58,519 nucleotides of DNA from Rhizomonospora bruguierae (GCF_018397995.1 NZ_BBQH01000081.1:1-58519), one strand, 5' to 3'; counted from the stretch's first letter, positions 1 through 9,738 are shown. Notes: generated from the letters alone by a model not told the origin. A program made the numbers and translations.

Positions 1-2
1 CC

Positions 3-140
3 CTGCAAAGACTCGCCGACTTCGCCACCCCGCGTTCCTACCTGCCCACCGCCGCCAAACACGGCAAGGACACCCTCGACGTGCTCAAACAGCTGTTCAA
101 CACTGGCCCGTGGCTGCCTCAAACGGTTGCCTCAAACTGA
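3..140 (+). pseudogene. IS66-type transposase, C-terminal tail only
   Basis: The frame is open from the window edge to a TGA at 138-140. It reads RSYLPTAAKHGKDTLDVL and then GPWLP, which resembles the last 40 or so residues of IS66-family transposases of actinomycetes (a KHG box, then a conserved WLP). Everything upstream lies outside the window, so it cannot be told whether the element is intact. Its last 20 bases overlap the end of the integrase fragment on the other strand, which suggests two mobile-element remnants joined end to end. Assignment to IS66 is from remembered family features; another DDE family is possible. Confidence 0.45.
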
Positions 141-509
141 ATACGTACGATGGTCGTGACGGTTTTCGGTGGTTTCCATTTCAACTGCGGCAGCGGGTTG
201 ACTGGCAGCAGCCGCTTTTCTACCGCGCATTCAATCGCGGTGTTGAATATCTTCCGGCGACGGCCGATGACGCTCGGCGCGGCCGGCGTACCGTCGAGTC
301 GCACGGTGAGGCCGTCCAGCACCGGGCGCAGCACATCAGCGCGGCTGAGGCTGGCCACGTCGCGGGTGTTCCGCTTCACCCAATCAAGGGTGGTCTTCAC
401 CTGGTCAGGAACATCCTCGGCCGCGCGGCGGGCGGTGTTGAAAGCCCAGCGACCGAGGGCGTGACGGAGCACCTTCCGTTCGGGCGGCCTCTGGCGTTGG
501 TCAGCATGA
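119..509 (-). pseudogene. Tyrosine integrase, N-terminal domain fragment
   Basis: On the minus strand this reads RPPERKVLRHALGRWAF, WVKRNTRDV, RRKIFNTAIECAVEKRLL and NPLPQLKWKPPKT. This order is that of the SAM-like core-binding domain of actinobacterial phage-type integrases, the part before the catalytic domain. No catalytic R-H-R-Y residues follow: the frame stops at 119, where the transposase tail begins. The 5' side has no credible start and runs directly into the dehydratase remnant on the plus strand. It is a dead fragment that marks an old integrated element. Confidence 0.6.
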
Positions 510-518
510 GAACGGTGA

Positions 519-1085
519 GAGCCGTCAGCGCTTCCGCGTGGGTACGCCTGGTCGTGGCTGCCACATGCGGCGCGAGCGGCGCTCGCGGAGTGGCGGCAGC
601 GGTTCAGGCTCCCCGACCGGGCGTACCTGGTCGAGGCTGACAACCTCCTGCCACTGGACCTTACGGTGAACGCCCACCAGGAGCTGCTGCGAACCCATCT
701 CAACCGGCACGGCCACGCCCGGCTCGACGAAGCGCCCCCACCGGGCGCGTTCGGCTGGCTTGACGACCGCGCACACGAGATCGCCATCCCTCTGTCGTCC
801 ACGGTGCCGGCACGAACCGTTCCGCCTCTGGCCCGCGCCCGGACGATTGAACCCGGCGACGGTCACCTACCCGGCGCCGGATCTTGGCTGTACGCGAAGC
901 TGTACATCTCGCCGGGTCGACTCACCGAGCTGCTCGATCACGTGCGGGACCTGATCGCTGACTGGGACAAAGCCACCGAATGGTGGTACCTGCCGTACCG
1001 CGATCCCGATCCGCATGTACGGCTTCGGATCCGGCTGCCCCACCGCGACGCCTACGGCGCCGCAGCCACCCGAGTCGGCGAGTGA
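519..1085 (+). pseudogene. Lantibiotic/thiopeptide dehydratase (LanB-like), C-terminal fragment
   Basis: From the first codon after a TGA at 516-518 the frame reads LPDRAYLVEADNLLPLDL, then a segment ending in HEIAIPL, then GSWLYAKLYISPGRLTELL and WYLPYRDPDPHVRLRIRL. This is the junction between the glutamylation domain and the SpaB_C / thiopeptide-type elimination domain of class I lanthipeptide dehydratases, which use glutamyl-tRNA to dehydrate Ser/Thr in a precursor peptide. About 190 codons remain of a protein that is usually near 1000 residues. The frame stops at 1083-1085 soon after the conserved RDPDPH box. No precursor peptide or cyclase gene is nearby. It is a remnant of a RiPP cluster, abutting the integrase fragment. 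Family call is fairly secure; function is lost. Confidence 0.65.
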
Positions 1086-1290
1086 GCAGCACGGCGTCGG
1101 CGACTCCTGGCACGCCGAGCTGGGCTGGGTGGACGGCTACACGTACGGCCCGCTCGCCGAGGCATGGCGCCACGGGACGGCGCCGTAGGGCGGAGGCCTT
1201 CCAAGCGTTACCCCGCTCGGCTTCGCACCCGGATCGCGGGGTGTCGCGGTGGGCCGGTGATTGAGTACCCTCTGCCCGGGGAGGATCGTC

Positions 1291-2535
1291 ATGCGCCGTC
1301 GTACCATTTTCGCCACCGCCGTTGGAGCGGCCTCGGCCACACTGCTGACCGCGTGCAGCGGGGACCCGGGGCCGGCCGTGTGGGGCGACTCGCCGAGCCC
1401 GTCGGACCCGGCCGAGCCGGGCGCAGCACCGCTGCCCAGACCGGCCGCCGCGACCTTCGAGCCGGAAAACGGGACGAACAACGTCGCTCCGCTCAAGCCG
1501 GTCGTGGTAACGGCCGTGACAGGGACGATCAAAGAGGTCTCGGTCAGGGCCGACGGCAAGTCGGTGCGCGGTTCGCTCGACGCCGCCGGCACGACGTGGA
1601 CCAGCAGCGGGGTCCTGGCGTACGGCAAGTCCTACCGGGTGACGGCGACGATCGTCGACGCGGACGGGGCGGCGGTCGAGCAGTCGTCGACGTTCAGCAC
1701 GCTGAAGCCGGCGTCGACCGCCACGGTCACGTTCCAGGCCAACGCGCTGACGTCGATGAAGAACGGCGGCACCTACGGTGTCGGCCAGGTCATCATCGCC
1801 CGGTTCAGCAAGGCCCCCAGCGACCGCCGGGCCGCCCTCAGGGCGATCGAGGTCACCAGTACGCCGTCGGTCGAGGGCCGCTGGTACTGGGTCGACAACC
1901 GGACCGCGCACTACCGCCCGCAGAAGTACTGGGCCAAGGGCACGAAGATCACGGCCGGTGCGAAGATCCGCGGGGTCGACCTGGGCAAGGGCGTCTACGG
2001 CGCGGCCGACAATTCTGTGTCGATCACGATCGGCCCCGCCCGGATCGCCATCGCCAATGACAAGACGCACTACATGCGAGTGCTCGTCGACGGCGTACAG
2101 GTGAAGAACATGCCGATCAGCATGGGCAAGCCGGGCGGGACGAACACCGCGGACGGTGGACGGGTGCTGTTCCCGACGCGCTCCGGGACGCACGTGGTGA
2201 TGACCCGCGAACTGGAACATCAGATGACCTCGTCCAGCTACGGCGTGACGAACCCGAAGGACCCGGACTACTACGACGCGCTGATCAAGCTCTGCTGCCG
2301 CATCTCCTACAGCGGCGAGTTCGTGCACTCGGCCCCGGGGAGCGTCGGCGACCAGGGTAAGCGCAACGTGTCGCACGGCTGCATCAACATATCGCCGAGC
2401 AACGCGCAGTGGTTCTACGACAACTTCCGCCTCGGTGACGTCGTCGTCGTCGAGCACACGGGTCGCCAGCAGCAGATCGGCGACAGCGCCGGAGCGGTGT
2501 GGGACGTGCCCTGGGCCAAAATGATCACCGTCTGA
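1291..2535 (+). CDS. L,D-transpeptidase lipoprotein (Ig-like domains plus YkuD domain)
   Basis: A 414-residue exported cell-wall enzyme. It starts with a signal peptide MRRRTIF..., followed by a lipobox (LLTAC) that would be cut and lipidated at Cys. The middle (about 50-240) looks like two Ig-like domains typical of actinobacterial Ldt proteins. The C-terminal YkuD domain holds the catalytic signature SHGCINIS, with His362 and Cys364, and an upstream conserved His in the segment reading EFVHSAPGS. Such enzymes make 3-3 cross-links between meso-diaminopimelate residues of peptidoglycan and resist most beta-lactams. The ATG at 1291 is chosen because GGGAGG lies 6-7 bases upstream and the signal peptide starts there; a longer in-frame TTG at 1261 would add a hydrophilic tail. 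It stands alone in its orientation. Confidence 0.9.
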   Translation: MRRRTIFATAVGAASATLLTACSGDPGPAVWGDSPSPSDPAEPGAAPLPRPAAATFEPENGTNNVAPLKPVVVTAVTGTIKEVSVRADGKSVRGSLDAAGTTWTSSGVLAYGKSYRVTATIVDADGAAVEQSSTFSTLKPASTATVTFQANALTSMKNGGTYGVGQVIIARFSKAPSDRRAALRAIEVTSTPSVEGRWYWVDNRTAHYRPQKYWAKGTKITAGAKIRGVDLGKGVYGAADNSVSITIGPARIAIANDKTHYMRVLVDGVQVKNMPISMGKPGGTNTADGGRVLFPTRSGTHVVMTRELEHQMTSSSYGVTNPKDPDYYDALIKLCCRISYSGEFVHSAPGSVGDQGKRNVSHGCINISPSNAQWFYDNFRLGDVVVVEHTGRQQQIGDSAGAVWDVPWAKMITV

Positions 2536-2605
2536 GTAGCTGCGTTCAGGCCAGGCGCTCCGCGTTGCAGCCCGCGCCCGGACCGCGGCCGGTTCCCCAG
2601 CTCCG

Positions 2606-3775
2606 TCACAACACTGCCACAGCTTGGTATCCCGGGCCGGAGCCCTGCGATGACACGGTCCGGGTCGGCTGGAGATGCCCGCGCCGGTCGACCGCGAACA
2701 CCGTGACGCTGTTGCCGGAGAAGTCGGCGATGTAGACACGCGTCCCGCCGGCGCCAAATGCCAGGTCGACCGGATCGAATCCGATGTCGATCCGGTCGAC
2801 CTGGGTGAGCCGCCCGTCGGCGCCGATGTCGAACCCGCGCACCTGTCCGTCTGTGGCCGGTGGCGTGCCGCCCACCACGCCAAGGGCGGTCACGTAGAGC
2901 CGGTGCCCGTCCGGGCTGATCGCGGCGCCCTCGGTCCACACGCCCGACTCGACCGGCTCCGGTGAGATCGGCGTCAGCTCGCCGCGCGCGCCGATCCTGA
3001 ATCCGAAGATGTCTGGATCATCGCCGGCCTCCTGGTTCGTGATGTAGGCGAAGCGGCCGTCGGGGGTGATGACGATACGGTGGCCGGAGGAGCCGAGGCC
3101 GGCCTCGGCCACCCTGGCCCCGATCGACCCGTCGGGGCGAACCACGAAGCCGGTGACCACGGCCGGCTCGTTGGCCTGCGCGCCATGCACCGCGTAGACG
3201 AATCTGCCGTCCGGCGTCACCGCGACACCCTTCGCGTTGACGCCTCCCGAGTCGACCGTGTTGAGCAGGGTCAGCGCACCGGTCGACTCGATGTGGAAGG
3301 CGGACAGCACACCCGTGCCGTGGCCGCCGTCGAAGTTCGCGACATAGACCGTATGCGCACGTGGGTCGGTCGCGATCCCGAACGGCTGCGGGGTCGGGGT
3401 GGCGCCGGCGAAGGTGAGCGAGCCGTCGGGGTTCACCCGATACCGCTCGATCTCGTTGACCAGTTGGCTCGACACATAGCCGAAGCGCTGCCCGTTCGGG
3501 GCGAGCCGGGCGCTGAAGACGATGCCGCGTGCCCCGTGCCCGGCGGGTGCCGTGCCGGTCGACGTCACCGTCCCACCCGGGCCGAGCCGGAACCACGTGA
3601 CGTCCGCCGCCTCGGGTTCGGCCCGCAACGCGCTGTTGGTGACGTACAGCCGGTCCGTGCCCATTGCCGAGGCGGCACCGGCCCCGGCGGAATCCGAGAC
3701 GACCGCCACGCCAGCGATGAGCAGACCGGTGACAGCGGGAAGGACGATGTGACGGCGGATGGCAAAGGTCGGCAT
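2606..3775 (-). CDS. Secreted beta-propeller protein, lactonase/YVTN family
   Basis: A 389-residue protein with a signal peptide (positively charged start, hydrophobic stretch LPAVTGLLIAGVAVV, Ala-rich cleavage region). The rest is repeated blade-like units such as TDPRAHTVYVANFDG, VTPDGRFVYAVHG, ITPDGRFAYITNQ and ISPDGHRLYVTALG, the pattern of the 6-phosphogluconolactonase-like (Lactonase) and YVTN seven-bladed propellers. Family members either hydrolyse sugar lactones or act as extracellular binding scaffolds; the sequence does not decide which, and export argues against a pentose-phosphate role. The ATG at 3773-3775 begins the signal peptide. The gene is convergent with the L,D-transpeptidase, with 70 bases between the stops and no obvious terminator. 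Confidence 0.8.
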   Translation of the reverse strand: MPTFAIRRHIVLPAVTGLLIAGVAVVSDSAGAGAASAMGTDRLYVTNSALRAEPEAADVTWFRLGPGGTVTSTGTAPAGHGARGIVFSARLAPNGQRFGYVSSQLVNEIERYRVNPDGSLTFAGATPTPQPFGIATDPRAHTVYVANFDGGHGTGVLSAFHIESTGALTLLNTVDSGGVNAKGVAVTPDGRFVYAVHGAQANEPAVVTGFVVRPDGSIGARVAEAGLGSSGHRIVITPDGRFAYITNQEAGDDPDIFGFRIGARGELTPISPEPVESGVWTEGAAISPDGHRLYVTALGVVGGTPPATDGQVRGFDIGADGRLTQVDRIDIGFDPVDLAFGAGGTRVYIADFSGNSVTVFAVDRRGHLQPTRTVSSQGSGPGYQAVAVL

Positions 3776-3919
3776 GAGACCTCCAAGCCAAGCTGGTGCC
3801 AGCGAACATGTGCTGGCGACGCGGAGCAGGTGGCTATCGGGGCCAATCATATACAGATACCGATATAAGGATGGCCCCGCCCGACTCAGGTAACCCGTCC
3901 GCGGCTCGGGAGTCCTGAC

Positions 3920-4012
3920 TTGACGCAACCGGGCGGCGAGATCACGGGCGTACTGGCACAGCAAGTCGTGCATCCGGTACCGGCCGGGCGCACGTTGGAT
4001 ACGCGTTCCAGC
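3920..4012 (-). pseudogene. Remnant of an AfsR/SARP-type NB-ARC regulator
   Basis: Read on the minus strand, this short stretch gives APGRYRMHDLLCQYARDLA. The RYRMHDLLxxYAR box is a hallmark of the winged-helix end of the NB-ARC domain in AfsR/SARP and related regulators of secondary metabolism. Nothing recognisable continues on either side: upstream is the siderophore-interacting protein and downstream is the leader of the propeller gene. It is a relic of about 30 codons. Confidence 0.4.
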
Positions 4013-4044
4013 CGTGCGCGGATAACGAGGGCGATTACAGTCGC

Positions 4045-4950
4045 TCAGGACTCGGCGCGGCCCAGTCGCCAGTAGCCCATGAAGGCCACCGCGCCGCGGT
4101 CGACGCCGCGCTCGGTGACCAGGTGCCGGCGCAGGCCGCGGATGACGCCTGCCTCGCCGGCCAGCCACGCGTACAGCGGCGCGGGACCGGCCGGGGCGGG
4201 TACCTCCCAGAGGATCTCCCGGTCGACGTCCACATCGGTCAGTGGCCCGGGCGCGGCGCCGGCCGGGGCGGGCACCGGCAGCAGTTCGGCGGCGAGTGCC
4301 GTCACGGCCGGCACCAGCCGGCTGCCGTGCCCCTGGCCGGCGCGGGCCAGCCAGGTCACGGCGACGCCGGGCGGGCCGGCGAGCGGCAGCGCGTCCGCCG
4401 GATCGGGGACCTCGATCAGCGCGTGGCCGCGCGCCTCGGCCGGCAGCCGTTCCAGGATGCCGCAGATCGCCGGCGCGGCGGTTTCGTCCCCGGCGAGCAG
4501 CAGCGTCGCGCCCCGCGGTGGCCGGAACTCGAGGCCGCCGTGCGGGCCGTCGTAGCCGGCGTCCGGGCCGACCACGGCGAGCTGGTCGCCGACGCGGGCG
4601 CGGCGCGCCCACCGGGTGGCCGGGCCGCCGTCGCCGTGCAGCACGAGGTCGACGTCCACCTCCGGCACCTGCCGGCGCACCGCGCGGACCGTGTAGGTGC
4701 GGATCGGGCAGCGCCGGTCGACGGGCAGTTCGCGCCAGCGCCGGTACCAGTCGGCGCCGTCGGGCAACTCCCCCACCGTGCCGGGCAGCGGCAACGCCAG
4801 CTTGATCCGCTGGTCGTATCCGTTGTCGGCGAACCGGTCCAGGTCCGGTCCGGTGAAGGTGACGCGCAGGAACGACGGGCTGAGCCGGCGCAGCGCGCGG
4901 ACCTCGACGGTGAAGACGCGCCAGGGCGCGACGGGCAGGGTACTCGGCAT
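4045..4950 (-). CDS. Siderophore-interacting protein (FAD-dependent ferric-siderophore reductase)
   Basis: A 301-residue cytoplasmic flavoprotein of the SIP/ViuB family, which reduces imported ferric siderophores to release Fe2+. The N-terminal ferredoxin-reductase-like barrel carries the FAD motif RTYTVRAV (about residues 95-102). The C-terminal part has the NAD(P)H-binding fold with [13 protein letters not shown], the SIP signature, and ends in the conserved segment [13 protein letters not shown]...GYWRLG. It is the last gene of the iron operon, 47 bases after the fused permease, so it is probably co-transcribed and iron-repressed from the box at 8951. The ATG at 4948-4950 gives the expected family length. 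Confidence 0.92.
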   Translation of the reverse strand: MPSTLPVAPWRVFTVEVRALRRLSPSFLRVTFTGPDLDRFADNGYDQRIKLALPLPGTVGELPDGADWYRRWRELPVDRRCPIRTYTVRAVRRQVPEVDVDLVLHGDGGPATRWARRARVGDQLAVVGPDAGYDGPHGGLEFRPPRGATLLLAGDETAAPAICGILERLPAEARGHALIEVPDPADALPLAGPPGVAVTWLARAGQGHGSRLVPAVTALAAELLPVPAPAGAAPGPLTDVDVDREILWEVPAPAGPAPLYAWLAGEAGVIRGLRRHLVTERGVDRGAVAFMGYWRLGRAES

Positions 4951-4997
4951 GACACCTTCCTCTGTGGACGCCGACCCGGCGGCCGTGCGGCCGGATC

Positions 4998-7106
4998 TCA
5001 TCGGGGGCCGGCCGCCGTGCCGCGCGAGCGCCACAGCAGCCAGACGAAGTACGGGGTGCCGACCATGGCCGTGACCAGGCCGGCGGGGATCTGGGCGGGC
5101 GCGATGACCGTGCGCCCGAGGGTGTCGGCGAGGCTGACCAGCGCCGCACCGAGCAGCACCGCGACCGGCAGCACCCGGGCGTGCCGGCCGCCGACGAGCG
5201 CCCGCGCCGCGTGCGGGGCGACCAGGCCGACGAAGCCGATCACGCCGACCGCGGAGACGGCCGTGGAGGTGAGCAGCGCCGTCGCGCCGAGGGCGAGCAG
5301 CCGGACGCGTTCCAGCCGGACCCCGAGCACCCGGGGCGTGTCGTCGTCCAGCGCCAGCAGGTCCAGTTCGCGCCGGGCCGCGACCACCGCCGGGATGCTG
5401 AGCAGCAGGGCGATCGCCACCGGCAGCACCTGCGGGGCGGTGCGGCCGTAGGTGGATCCGGACAGCCAGGTCAGGGCCTTGCCGGTGTTCCACGGATCGG
5501 AGGAGACGACGATAAACGTGATGATCGCGGCGCCGCCCTGCCACACCGCGAAGCCGATCAGCACGAGCCGGTCGGAGCTCAGCCCACCGCGCCGGGCCAG
5601 CCCGTAGACCAGGCCGAAGGCGACGATGGCACCGAGGCCGGCGGCGCCGGAGATGGCCGCCACCCCGGCCAGCGGGAGGAACGTCAGCAGGGACACGGCG
5701 CCGATGCCGGCCCCGCCGGTGATGCCCAGGATGCCCGGCTCCGCGAGCGGGTTGCGGCAGACCGCCTGCACCGTGGTACCGGCGACCGCGAGCGCCGCGC
5801 CGGCCAGCAGCGCGGCCGCGACCCGGGGCCACCGCTGGTCCAACACGAAGGTGTACGCGGGACCGGTGCGCCCCTGCACCCAGTTGACGACGTCGCCGAG
5901 CAGGACCCAGGTGTCCCCGGCGAGCATGCCGACCAGCACCGCCCCGACGACGGCCACGGCGCACCCGGTGACGACGGTCAGGTGGAACGGCCGGGACCGG
6001 ACGGCAGCGTGCCCACCCGGGGGTCGGCGGGTCGGGCCGGCGTCCCGGTGCCGCCGGGCCAGCCAGATCAGCAGCACCGCGCCGAGCAGGGTGGTGACCA
6101 CGCCGGTCGGCACCTCCACGCCGGCCTGGCCGCCGAGCAGCGCCCTCAGCAGCACGTCGGCGCCGAGCACGATGACCACCCCGACGATGCCGGACAGCGG
6201 CAGCAGGACCCGGTGCCGGTGCACCCCCGGCACCGCCCGGCCGAGCAGCCGGACGATCACCGGCGCGCACAGCCCGACGAAGCCGATCGGCCCCGCCAGG
6301 GTCACCGCGGCGGCGGCGAGCAGCACCCCGAGCAGGGTGACCACCAGTCGGGTGCGCCGGACGTCCAGCCCGAGCACGGTGGCGGTGTCGTCGCCGAGGG
6401 CGAGGATGTCCAGCCGGTGCCCGAGCGCGACCAGCAGCAGCGCGGCGAGCCCGATGACCGGCGCGAGCTGGGTGAAGGCGACGAGGTCGCTCTGCACGAG
6501 CGAGCCGTTGCCCCAGGCGAACAGCCCGATGGTGGCCTGCTCGAAGAGCAGCATCAGCAGCATGGTGACCGAGCTGAGGGCCATCGCGGTGGCCGAACCG
6601 GCGAGGACCAGGCGGGTGGTGGCGGCCCGGCCGCCGGCCGACAGCGCCATCACCAGCCCGGCCGCGGTGAGCCCGCCGCAGAACGCGAGCCCGCCGGCGG
6701 GCAGCGCCGGCAGCGCGACGCCGAACGCCGCCGCGGCGACGATCGCCAGGTGGGCGCCCGCGTTGACCGCGAGGGTGTCCGGGGAGGCGAGCGGGTTGCG
6801 GGTCAGCGATTGCAGGGCCGCCCCGGCGAAGCCCAGCGCGACGCCGACGGCCAGCCCGGTGAGCAGCCGGGGGATGCGGGAGGCGACCAGCACCCGGGCG
6901 GCCTCGTCGTCCCCGCCGGCGAGCAGGCGCAGCAGGTCGAGCGCCCCGACCGAGGACGTGCCCTGGGTGAGGTGGACGGCCGCGATCACCACGAGAAGCA
7001 GCGCGGCGAGGACGAAGGCGCCGGCGACCCGGCGGCGGGAGAGCGTCCCGGCCGGGCCCGGCCGGGTGACCGGGCCGGACCGGGGCGCTGCCGTGAGCTG
7101 GCTCAA
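4998..7106 (-). CDS. Fused FecCD-type iron-siderophore ABC permease (two permease units)
   Basis: One 702-residue polypeptide holds two complete FecCD/BtuC permease units. The first (about 20-345) has [20 protein letters not shown] and [18 protein letters not shown]; the second (about 370-700) has [20 protein letters not shown] and [18 protein letters not shown]. Each predicts about ten membrane spans and the loop GxxxPHxxRxLVG-like region that couples to the ATPase is seen in the second ([13 protein letters not shown]); the first has [12 protein letters not shown]. This FhuB-like fusion means one protein forms the whole membrane pore. The likely start is a TTG at 7104-7106 that overlaps the stop of the binding-protein gene, since no ATG/GTG exists before the first span; the start is therefore moderately uncertain. 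Confidence 0.88.
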   Translation of the reverse strand: MSQLTAAPRSGPVTRPGPAGTLSRRRVAGAFVLAALLLVVIAAVHLTQGTSSVGALDLLRLLAGGDDEAARVLVASRIPRLLTGLAVGVALGFAGAALQSLTRNPLASPDTLAVNAGAHLAIVAAAAFGVALPALPAGGLAFCGGLTAAGLVMALSAGGRAATTRLVLAGSATAMALSSVTMLLMLLFEQATIGLFAWGNGSLVQSDLVAFTQLAPVIGLAALLLVALGHRLDILALGDDTATVLGLDVRRTRLVVTLLGVLLAAAAVTLAGPIGFVGLCAPVIVRLLGRAVPGVHRHRVLLPLSGIVGVVIVLGADVLLRALLGGQAGVEVPTGVVTTLLGAVLLIWLARRHRDAGPTRRPPGGHAAVRSRPFHLTVVTGCAVAVVGAVLVGMLAGDTWVLLGDVVNWVQGRTGPAYTFVLDQRWPRVAAALLAGAALAVAGTTVQAVCRNPLAEPGILGITGGAGIGAVSLLTFLPLAGVAAISGAAGLGAIVAFGLVYGLARRGGLSSDRLVLIGFAVWQGGAAIITFIVVSSDPWNTGKALTWLSGSTYGRTAPQVLPVAIALLLSIPAVVAARRELDLLALDDDTPRVLGVRLERVRLLALGATALLTSTAVSAVGVIGFVGLVAPHAARALVGGRHARVLPVAVLLGAALVSLADTLGRTVIAPAQIPAGLVTAMVGTPYFVWLLWRSRGTAAGPR

Positions 7107-8086
7107 GCCGCGTAGACCTTCACGAACTGGTCGATGTACTGCCGGGCGGAGAGGGTCCCGCCGAAGGTCCAGATGCCATCGGGCATCCGGTGCACCCGGT
7201 TCTGCTGGACGAACGGCAGGGACTTCCAGATCGCGTTGTTCGCCAGCCCGTTGGCGAAGACGTCGTCGCCGTCCGAGGCGTTGTAGAAGAAGTGCAGATC
7301 CTGTCCCTTGAGGACGCTCAGCCCCTCGACGTCCGTCTGGCCCAGCCCCCAGGCCGCGTCCGTCTTGCCGGTCCAGGCGTTCGTCAGGCCGAGCTGGATG
7401 CCGAGCTGGGAGACGAACGCGCCCTGGCCGAACATCCGGATCGACACGGTGCTGCCCTCCTTCCAACCGTCGGCGATGGCGAACTGCCGACCGGCGGCGC
7501 CGGCGTCCGCGATCTTCTTCTTCCCGTCGGCCAGGGCGGCGTCGAAGTCGGCGAGCAGCCGCTGCGCCTCGGCGGTCGTTCCGGTCGCGGCGGCGATCAT
7601 GTTCAGGTCGGACCGCATCCGGCCGAGGTTGTCCGCGGCGTCGCTGCCCTTGGCGACCAGCACCGGCACGTACTTCTCGAGCTGGGTGACCAGCGCCGAA
7701 CCCCGCTCGGCCTCCATCACCACCAGGTCGGGCTGCAACGCGACGATCGAGTCGACGCTCGGCTCGCCCCGGGTGCCGACATCTTTGACGCCCGGGTCCA
7801 GCTTGGCGGCGCTGACCCAGGTGGCGTACCCCTTGGTGTCGGCGGCGCCGACCGGCATGACGCCGAGGCCGACCAGCATCTCGATCTCGCCCCACTCCAG
7901 GCCGACGACCCTGGTGGCCGGCGCCTTGAGGGTGATCGTTTTGCCCCGGCTGTCGGTCACGGTGACCGGGCCGGTCGGCGCGCCACCGGGAACGGACGGA
8001 ACGGCGGCCGGGGTCTCGGTGGTGCCACAGGCGCTGAGCAGCAGCGCCGCGGCGGCGGCCAGGACGGTCAGGCGGGTACGCAGCAT
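7103..8086 (-). CDS. Iron-siderophore ABC transporter substrate-binding lipoprotein
   Basis: A 327-residue periplasmic-binding-protein family member (FepB/FhuD type, class III). Signal peptide with lipobox LLLSAC, then a threonine/proline linker, then the binding fold: [35 protein letters not shown] and LQPDLVVM. It captures the ferric siderophore outside the membrane and delivers it to the fused permease encoded next. The ATG at 8084-8086 is preceded by AAGAAGG and starts the signal peptide. The stop codon overlaps the permease start, so translation is probably coupled. Which siderophore is bound cannot be read from the sequence. Confidence 0.92.
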   Translation of the reverse strand: MLRTRLTVLAAAAALLLSACGTTETPAAVPSVPGGAPTGPVTVTDSRGKTITLKAPATRVVGLEWGEIEMLVGLGVMPVGAADTKGYATWVSAAKLDPGVKDVGTRGEPSVDSIVALQPDLVVMEAERGSALVTQLEKYVPVLVAKGSDAADNLGRMRSDLNMIAAATGTTAEAQRLLADFDAALADGKKKIADAGAAGRQFAIADGWKEGSTVSIRMFGQGAFVSQLGIQLGLTNAWTGKTDAAWGLGQTDVEGLSVLKGQDLHFFYNASDGDDVFANGLANNAIWKSLPFVQQNRVHRMPDGIWTFGGTLSARQYIDQFVKVYAA

Positions 8087-8120
8087 GGCCTTCTTTTCTG
8101 TCGCGAATGGATTGATTGGG

Positions 8121-8945
8121 TCAGGCGAAGACCCGGGCGGCATGCCGCCCGACGGGCCGGGTGGAAAGCAGCCCGGTCAGCGGGTCGGCGGTCACCTCGA
8201 CGCGGATCCCGTAAACCTCGGTGAGGGCGTCCTCGGTGAGCACGTCCGGCGGGGCGCCGGCGGCCCGGACCCGCCCGCCGTGCAGGAGCACCACGTGGTC
8301 GGCGACGGCGGCGGCCTGGTTGAGGTCGTGCAGGACGACGCCGACGGCGACGCCGCCGGCGTCGGCGAGGTCGCGCATCAGGTCGAGGATCTCCACCTGG
8401 TAACGCAGGTCGAGGAAGGTCGTCGGCTCGTCGAGCAGCAGGGTGCCGGTGTCCTGGGCCAGGCAGGTGGCCAGCCAGACCCGCTGCAACTCGCCGCCGG
8501 AAAGCTCGTCAACCGGCCGCTCCGCCATCCCGGCGACGCCGGTCACCGCCATCACCCGGCCGATCACGGCGGCGCCCTCCGGGTCGCCGGCCCGCCACCG
8601 GCCCCGGTAGGGGTGGCGCCCGTAGCCGACCACGTCCCGCACGGTGACCCCGTTCGGGGTGGGGCGACTCTGGGCCAGCAGGGTGACCCGCCGGGCGAAC
8701 TCCCGGGCGGTTAGGGCGCGGGCCGGGGTGCCGTCGGCGAGCACGACATCGCCGCGCTCCAGCGGATGCAACCGGGCCAGCCCGCGCAGCAGCGTCGACT
8801 TGCCGCTGCCGTTCGGCCCGACCAGCGCCGTCACGGCGCCGGGCCGCAGCGTGATCGCGGCGTCGTGCACCACGGTCGCACCGTGGTAGCCCAGACGGAG
8901 ATCCACGCCGCGAAGCCCCTCGGCGCGGCTGTCACCACCAACCAT
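8121..8945 (-). CDS. Iron-siderophore ABC transporter ATPase (FecE/FepC type)
   Basis: A 274-residue ATP-binding subunit. Walker A GPNGSGKST (about residue 42), Q-loop LLAQSRPTP, signature LSGGELQR, Walker B TLLLDEPT and switch His in VVLHDLN are all present. It powers import of the ferric siderophore through the fused permease. First gene of the operon; its start codon is only 5 bases from the iron box, so the transcript is probably leaderless or nearly so. The binding-protein gene follows after 34 bases. Confidence 0.92.
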   Translation of the reverse strand: MVGGDSRAEGLRGVDLRLGYHGATVVHDAAITLRPGAVTALVGPNGSGKSTLLRGLARLHPLERGDVVLADGTPARALTAREFARRVTLLAQSRPTPNGVTVRDVVGYGRHPYRGRWRAGDPEGAAVIGRVMAVTGVAGMAERPVDELSGGELQRVWLATCLAQDTGTLLLDEPTTFLDLRYQVEILDLMRDLADAGGVAVGVVLHDLNQAAAVADHVVLLHGGRVRAAGAPPDVLTEDALTEVYGIRVEVTADPLTGLLSTRPVGRHAARVFA

Positions 8946-8950
8946 GAGGG

Positions 8951-8969
8951 TTAGGCTAACCTAGCCTAA
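8951..8969 (-). promoter_or_regulatory. Iron box (IdeR/DmdR-type operator)
   Basis: The 19-base near-palindrome TTAGGCTAACCTAGCCTAA matches the DtxR-family iron-box pattern of actinobacteria (TTAGGTTAG-CTAACCTAA type). It sits 5 bases before the start codon of the transporter ATPase gene. Iron-loaded repressor bound here would cover the transcription start and shut the operon. Confidence 0.88.
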
Positions 8970-9296
8970 CTTCGGCTTGTCAAGGTGTTCCCGGCGCCCC
9001 GCCCGGTCAGGTGAACCCGGGGCGCTGGCGGCCCCCGGTGGACCGTGCAGGAGGTGGCCAGCAGATGCATCCGGACATGATCGTCTGCCGGCTCGTGTCT
9101 GGTGGCGCTGAGCGCGACCACCGTCCTCATTTCGCGTCTCGCTCCCGTTCCGCCTCTGCCTGACCTGACTGACCCGCCCCTTGGGTTTGTGGGTGCTGAA
9201 TAACGCCGCTTTGCTCTGCTTCCGTGTCGGCGCCCTGCCGGCGCTCTGCCGGCGCACGGTCCGCGCCCTGCCGGGCGTTGTGGTGGCCGGGAGCGC

Positions 9297-9410
9297 GGGC
9301 TGCGCGGGAGGGTGTGGGCTGCGCGGGAGGGTGTGGGCTGCGCGGGAGGGTGTGGGCTGCGCGGGAGGGTGTGGGCTGCGCGGGAGGGTGTGGGCTGCGC
9401 GGGAGGGTGC
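9297..9410. repeat. Six tandem copies of a 19-bp unit
   Basis: Six head-to-tail copies of GGGCTGCGCGGGAGGGTGT run at 9297, 9316, 9335, 9354, 9373 and 9392; only the last base of the last copy differs. The near-identity suggests recent expansion or active homogenisation. The 19-bp period is not a multiple of three, so all frames stay open and spurious frames cross it. I see no gene between the iron box (8969) and the acyltransferase start (9739). Confidence 0.92.
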
Positions 9411-9738
9411 CGCAAGCTCCAAGTCGAGCCTCGCTTTTGGCCGGCGGCGGCACGTCGACGAAGTTCGAAAGTCGAGGTGGCGGTCAAATGCCGCCAACAG
9501 GTGCGATCCCTGCATCACACGTCCAAGATCGATGGGGATTGGCACGGTGATCCGTCGATGAAAATGGCCGCGCGACCAGCGCTGCGGCGGTGGGTGTGCG
9601 ATGGATAACAGCACGAGGGCCGCCGATCGGTTTGGGATCGACAACGGTGCCGGGTAGGGTCGCCGCGGTGTTGCCGGCACAGGAGAGCCGGTGTCGCATG
9701 ATCTTGGCCGGACCGCGAGCAGCCAACGGGAGTGCGCC

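Noticed and set aside
922-2883. A 653-codon open frame on the minus strand
   Set aside because: It lies over the L,D-transpeptidase with its lipobox and SHGCIN motif and has no family features of its own.
3865-5149. A minus-strand gene extending the beta-propeller protein upstream to 5149
   Set aside because: The frame is open, but the upstream part is noise over the siderophore-interacting gene apart from the short NB-ARC relic. The propeller protein starts at its own signal peptide.
5181-7115. A 644-codon open frame on the plus strand
   Set aside because: Antisense to the fused permease; the translation is Asp/Gln/Gly/Arg-rich noise. The minus-strand gene has twenty membrane spans and two FecCD signatures.
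9297-9410. A CRISPR array or a repetitive protein
   Set aside because: There are no spacers between the 19-bp units and no cas genes. The period is not a multiple of three, so all frames are open by composition; no start, ribosome binding site or domain supports a protein.
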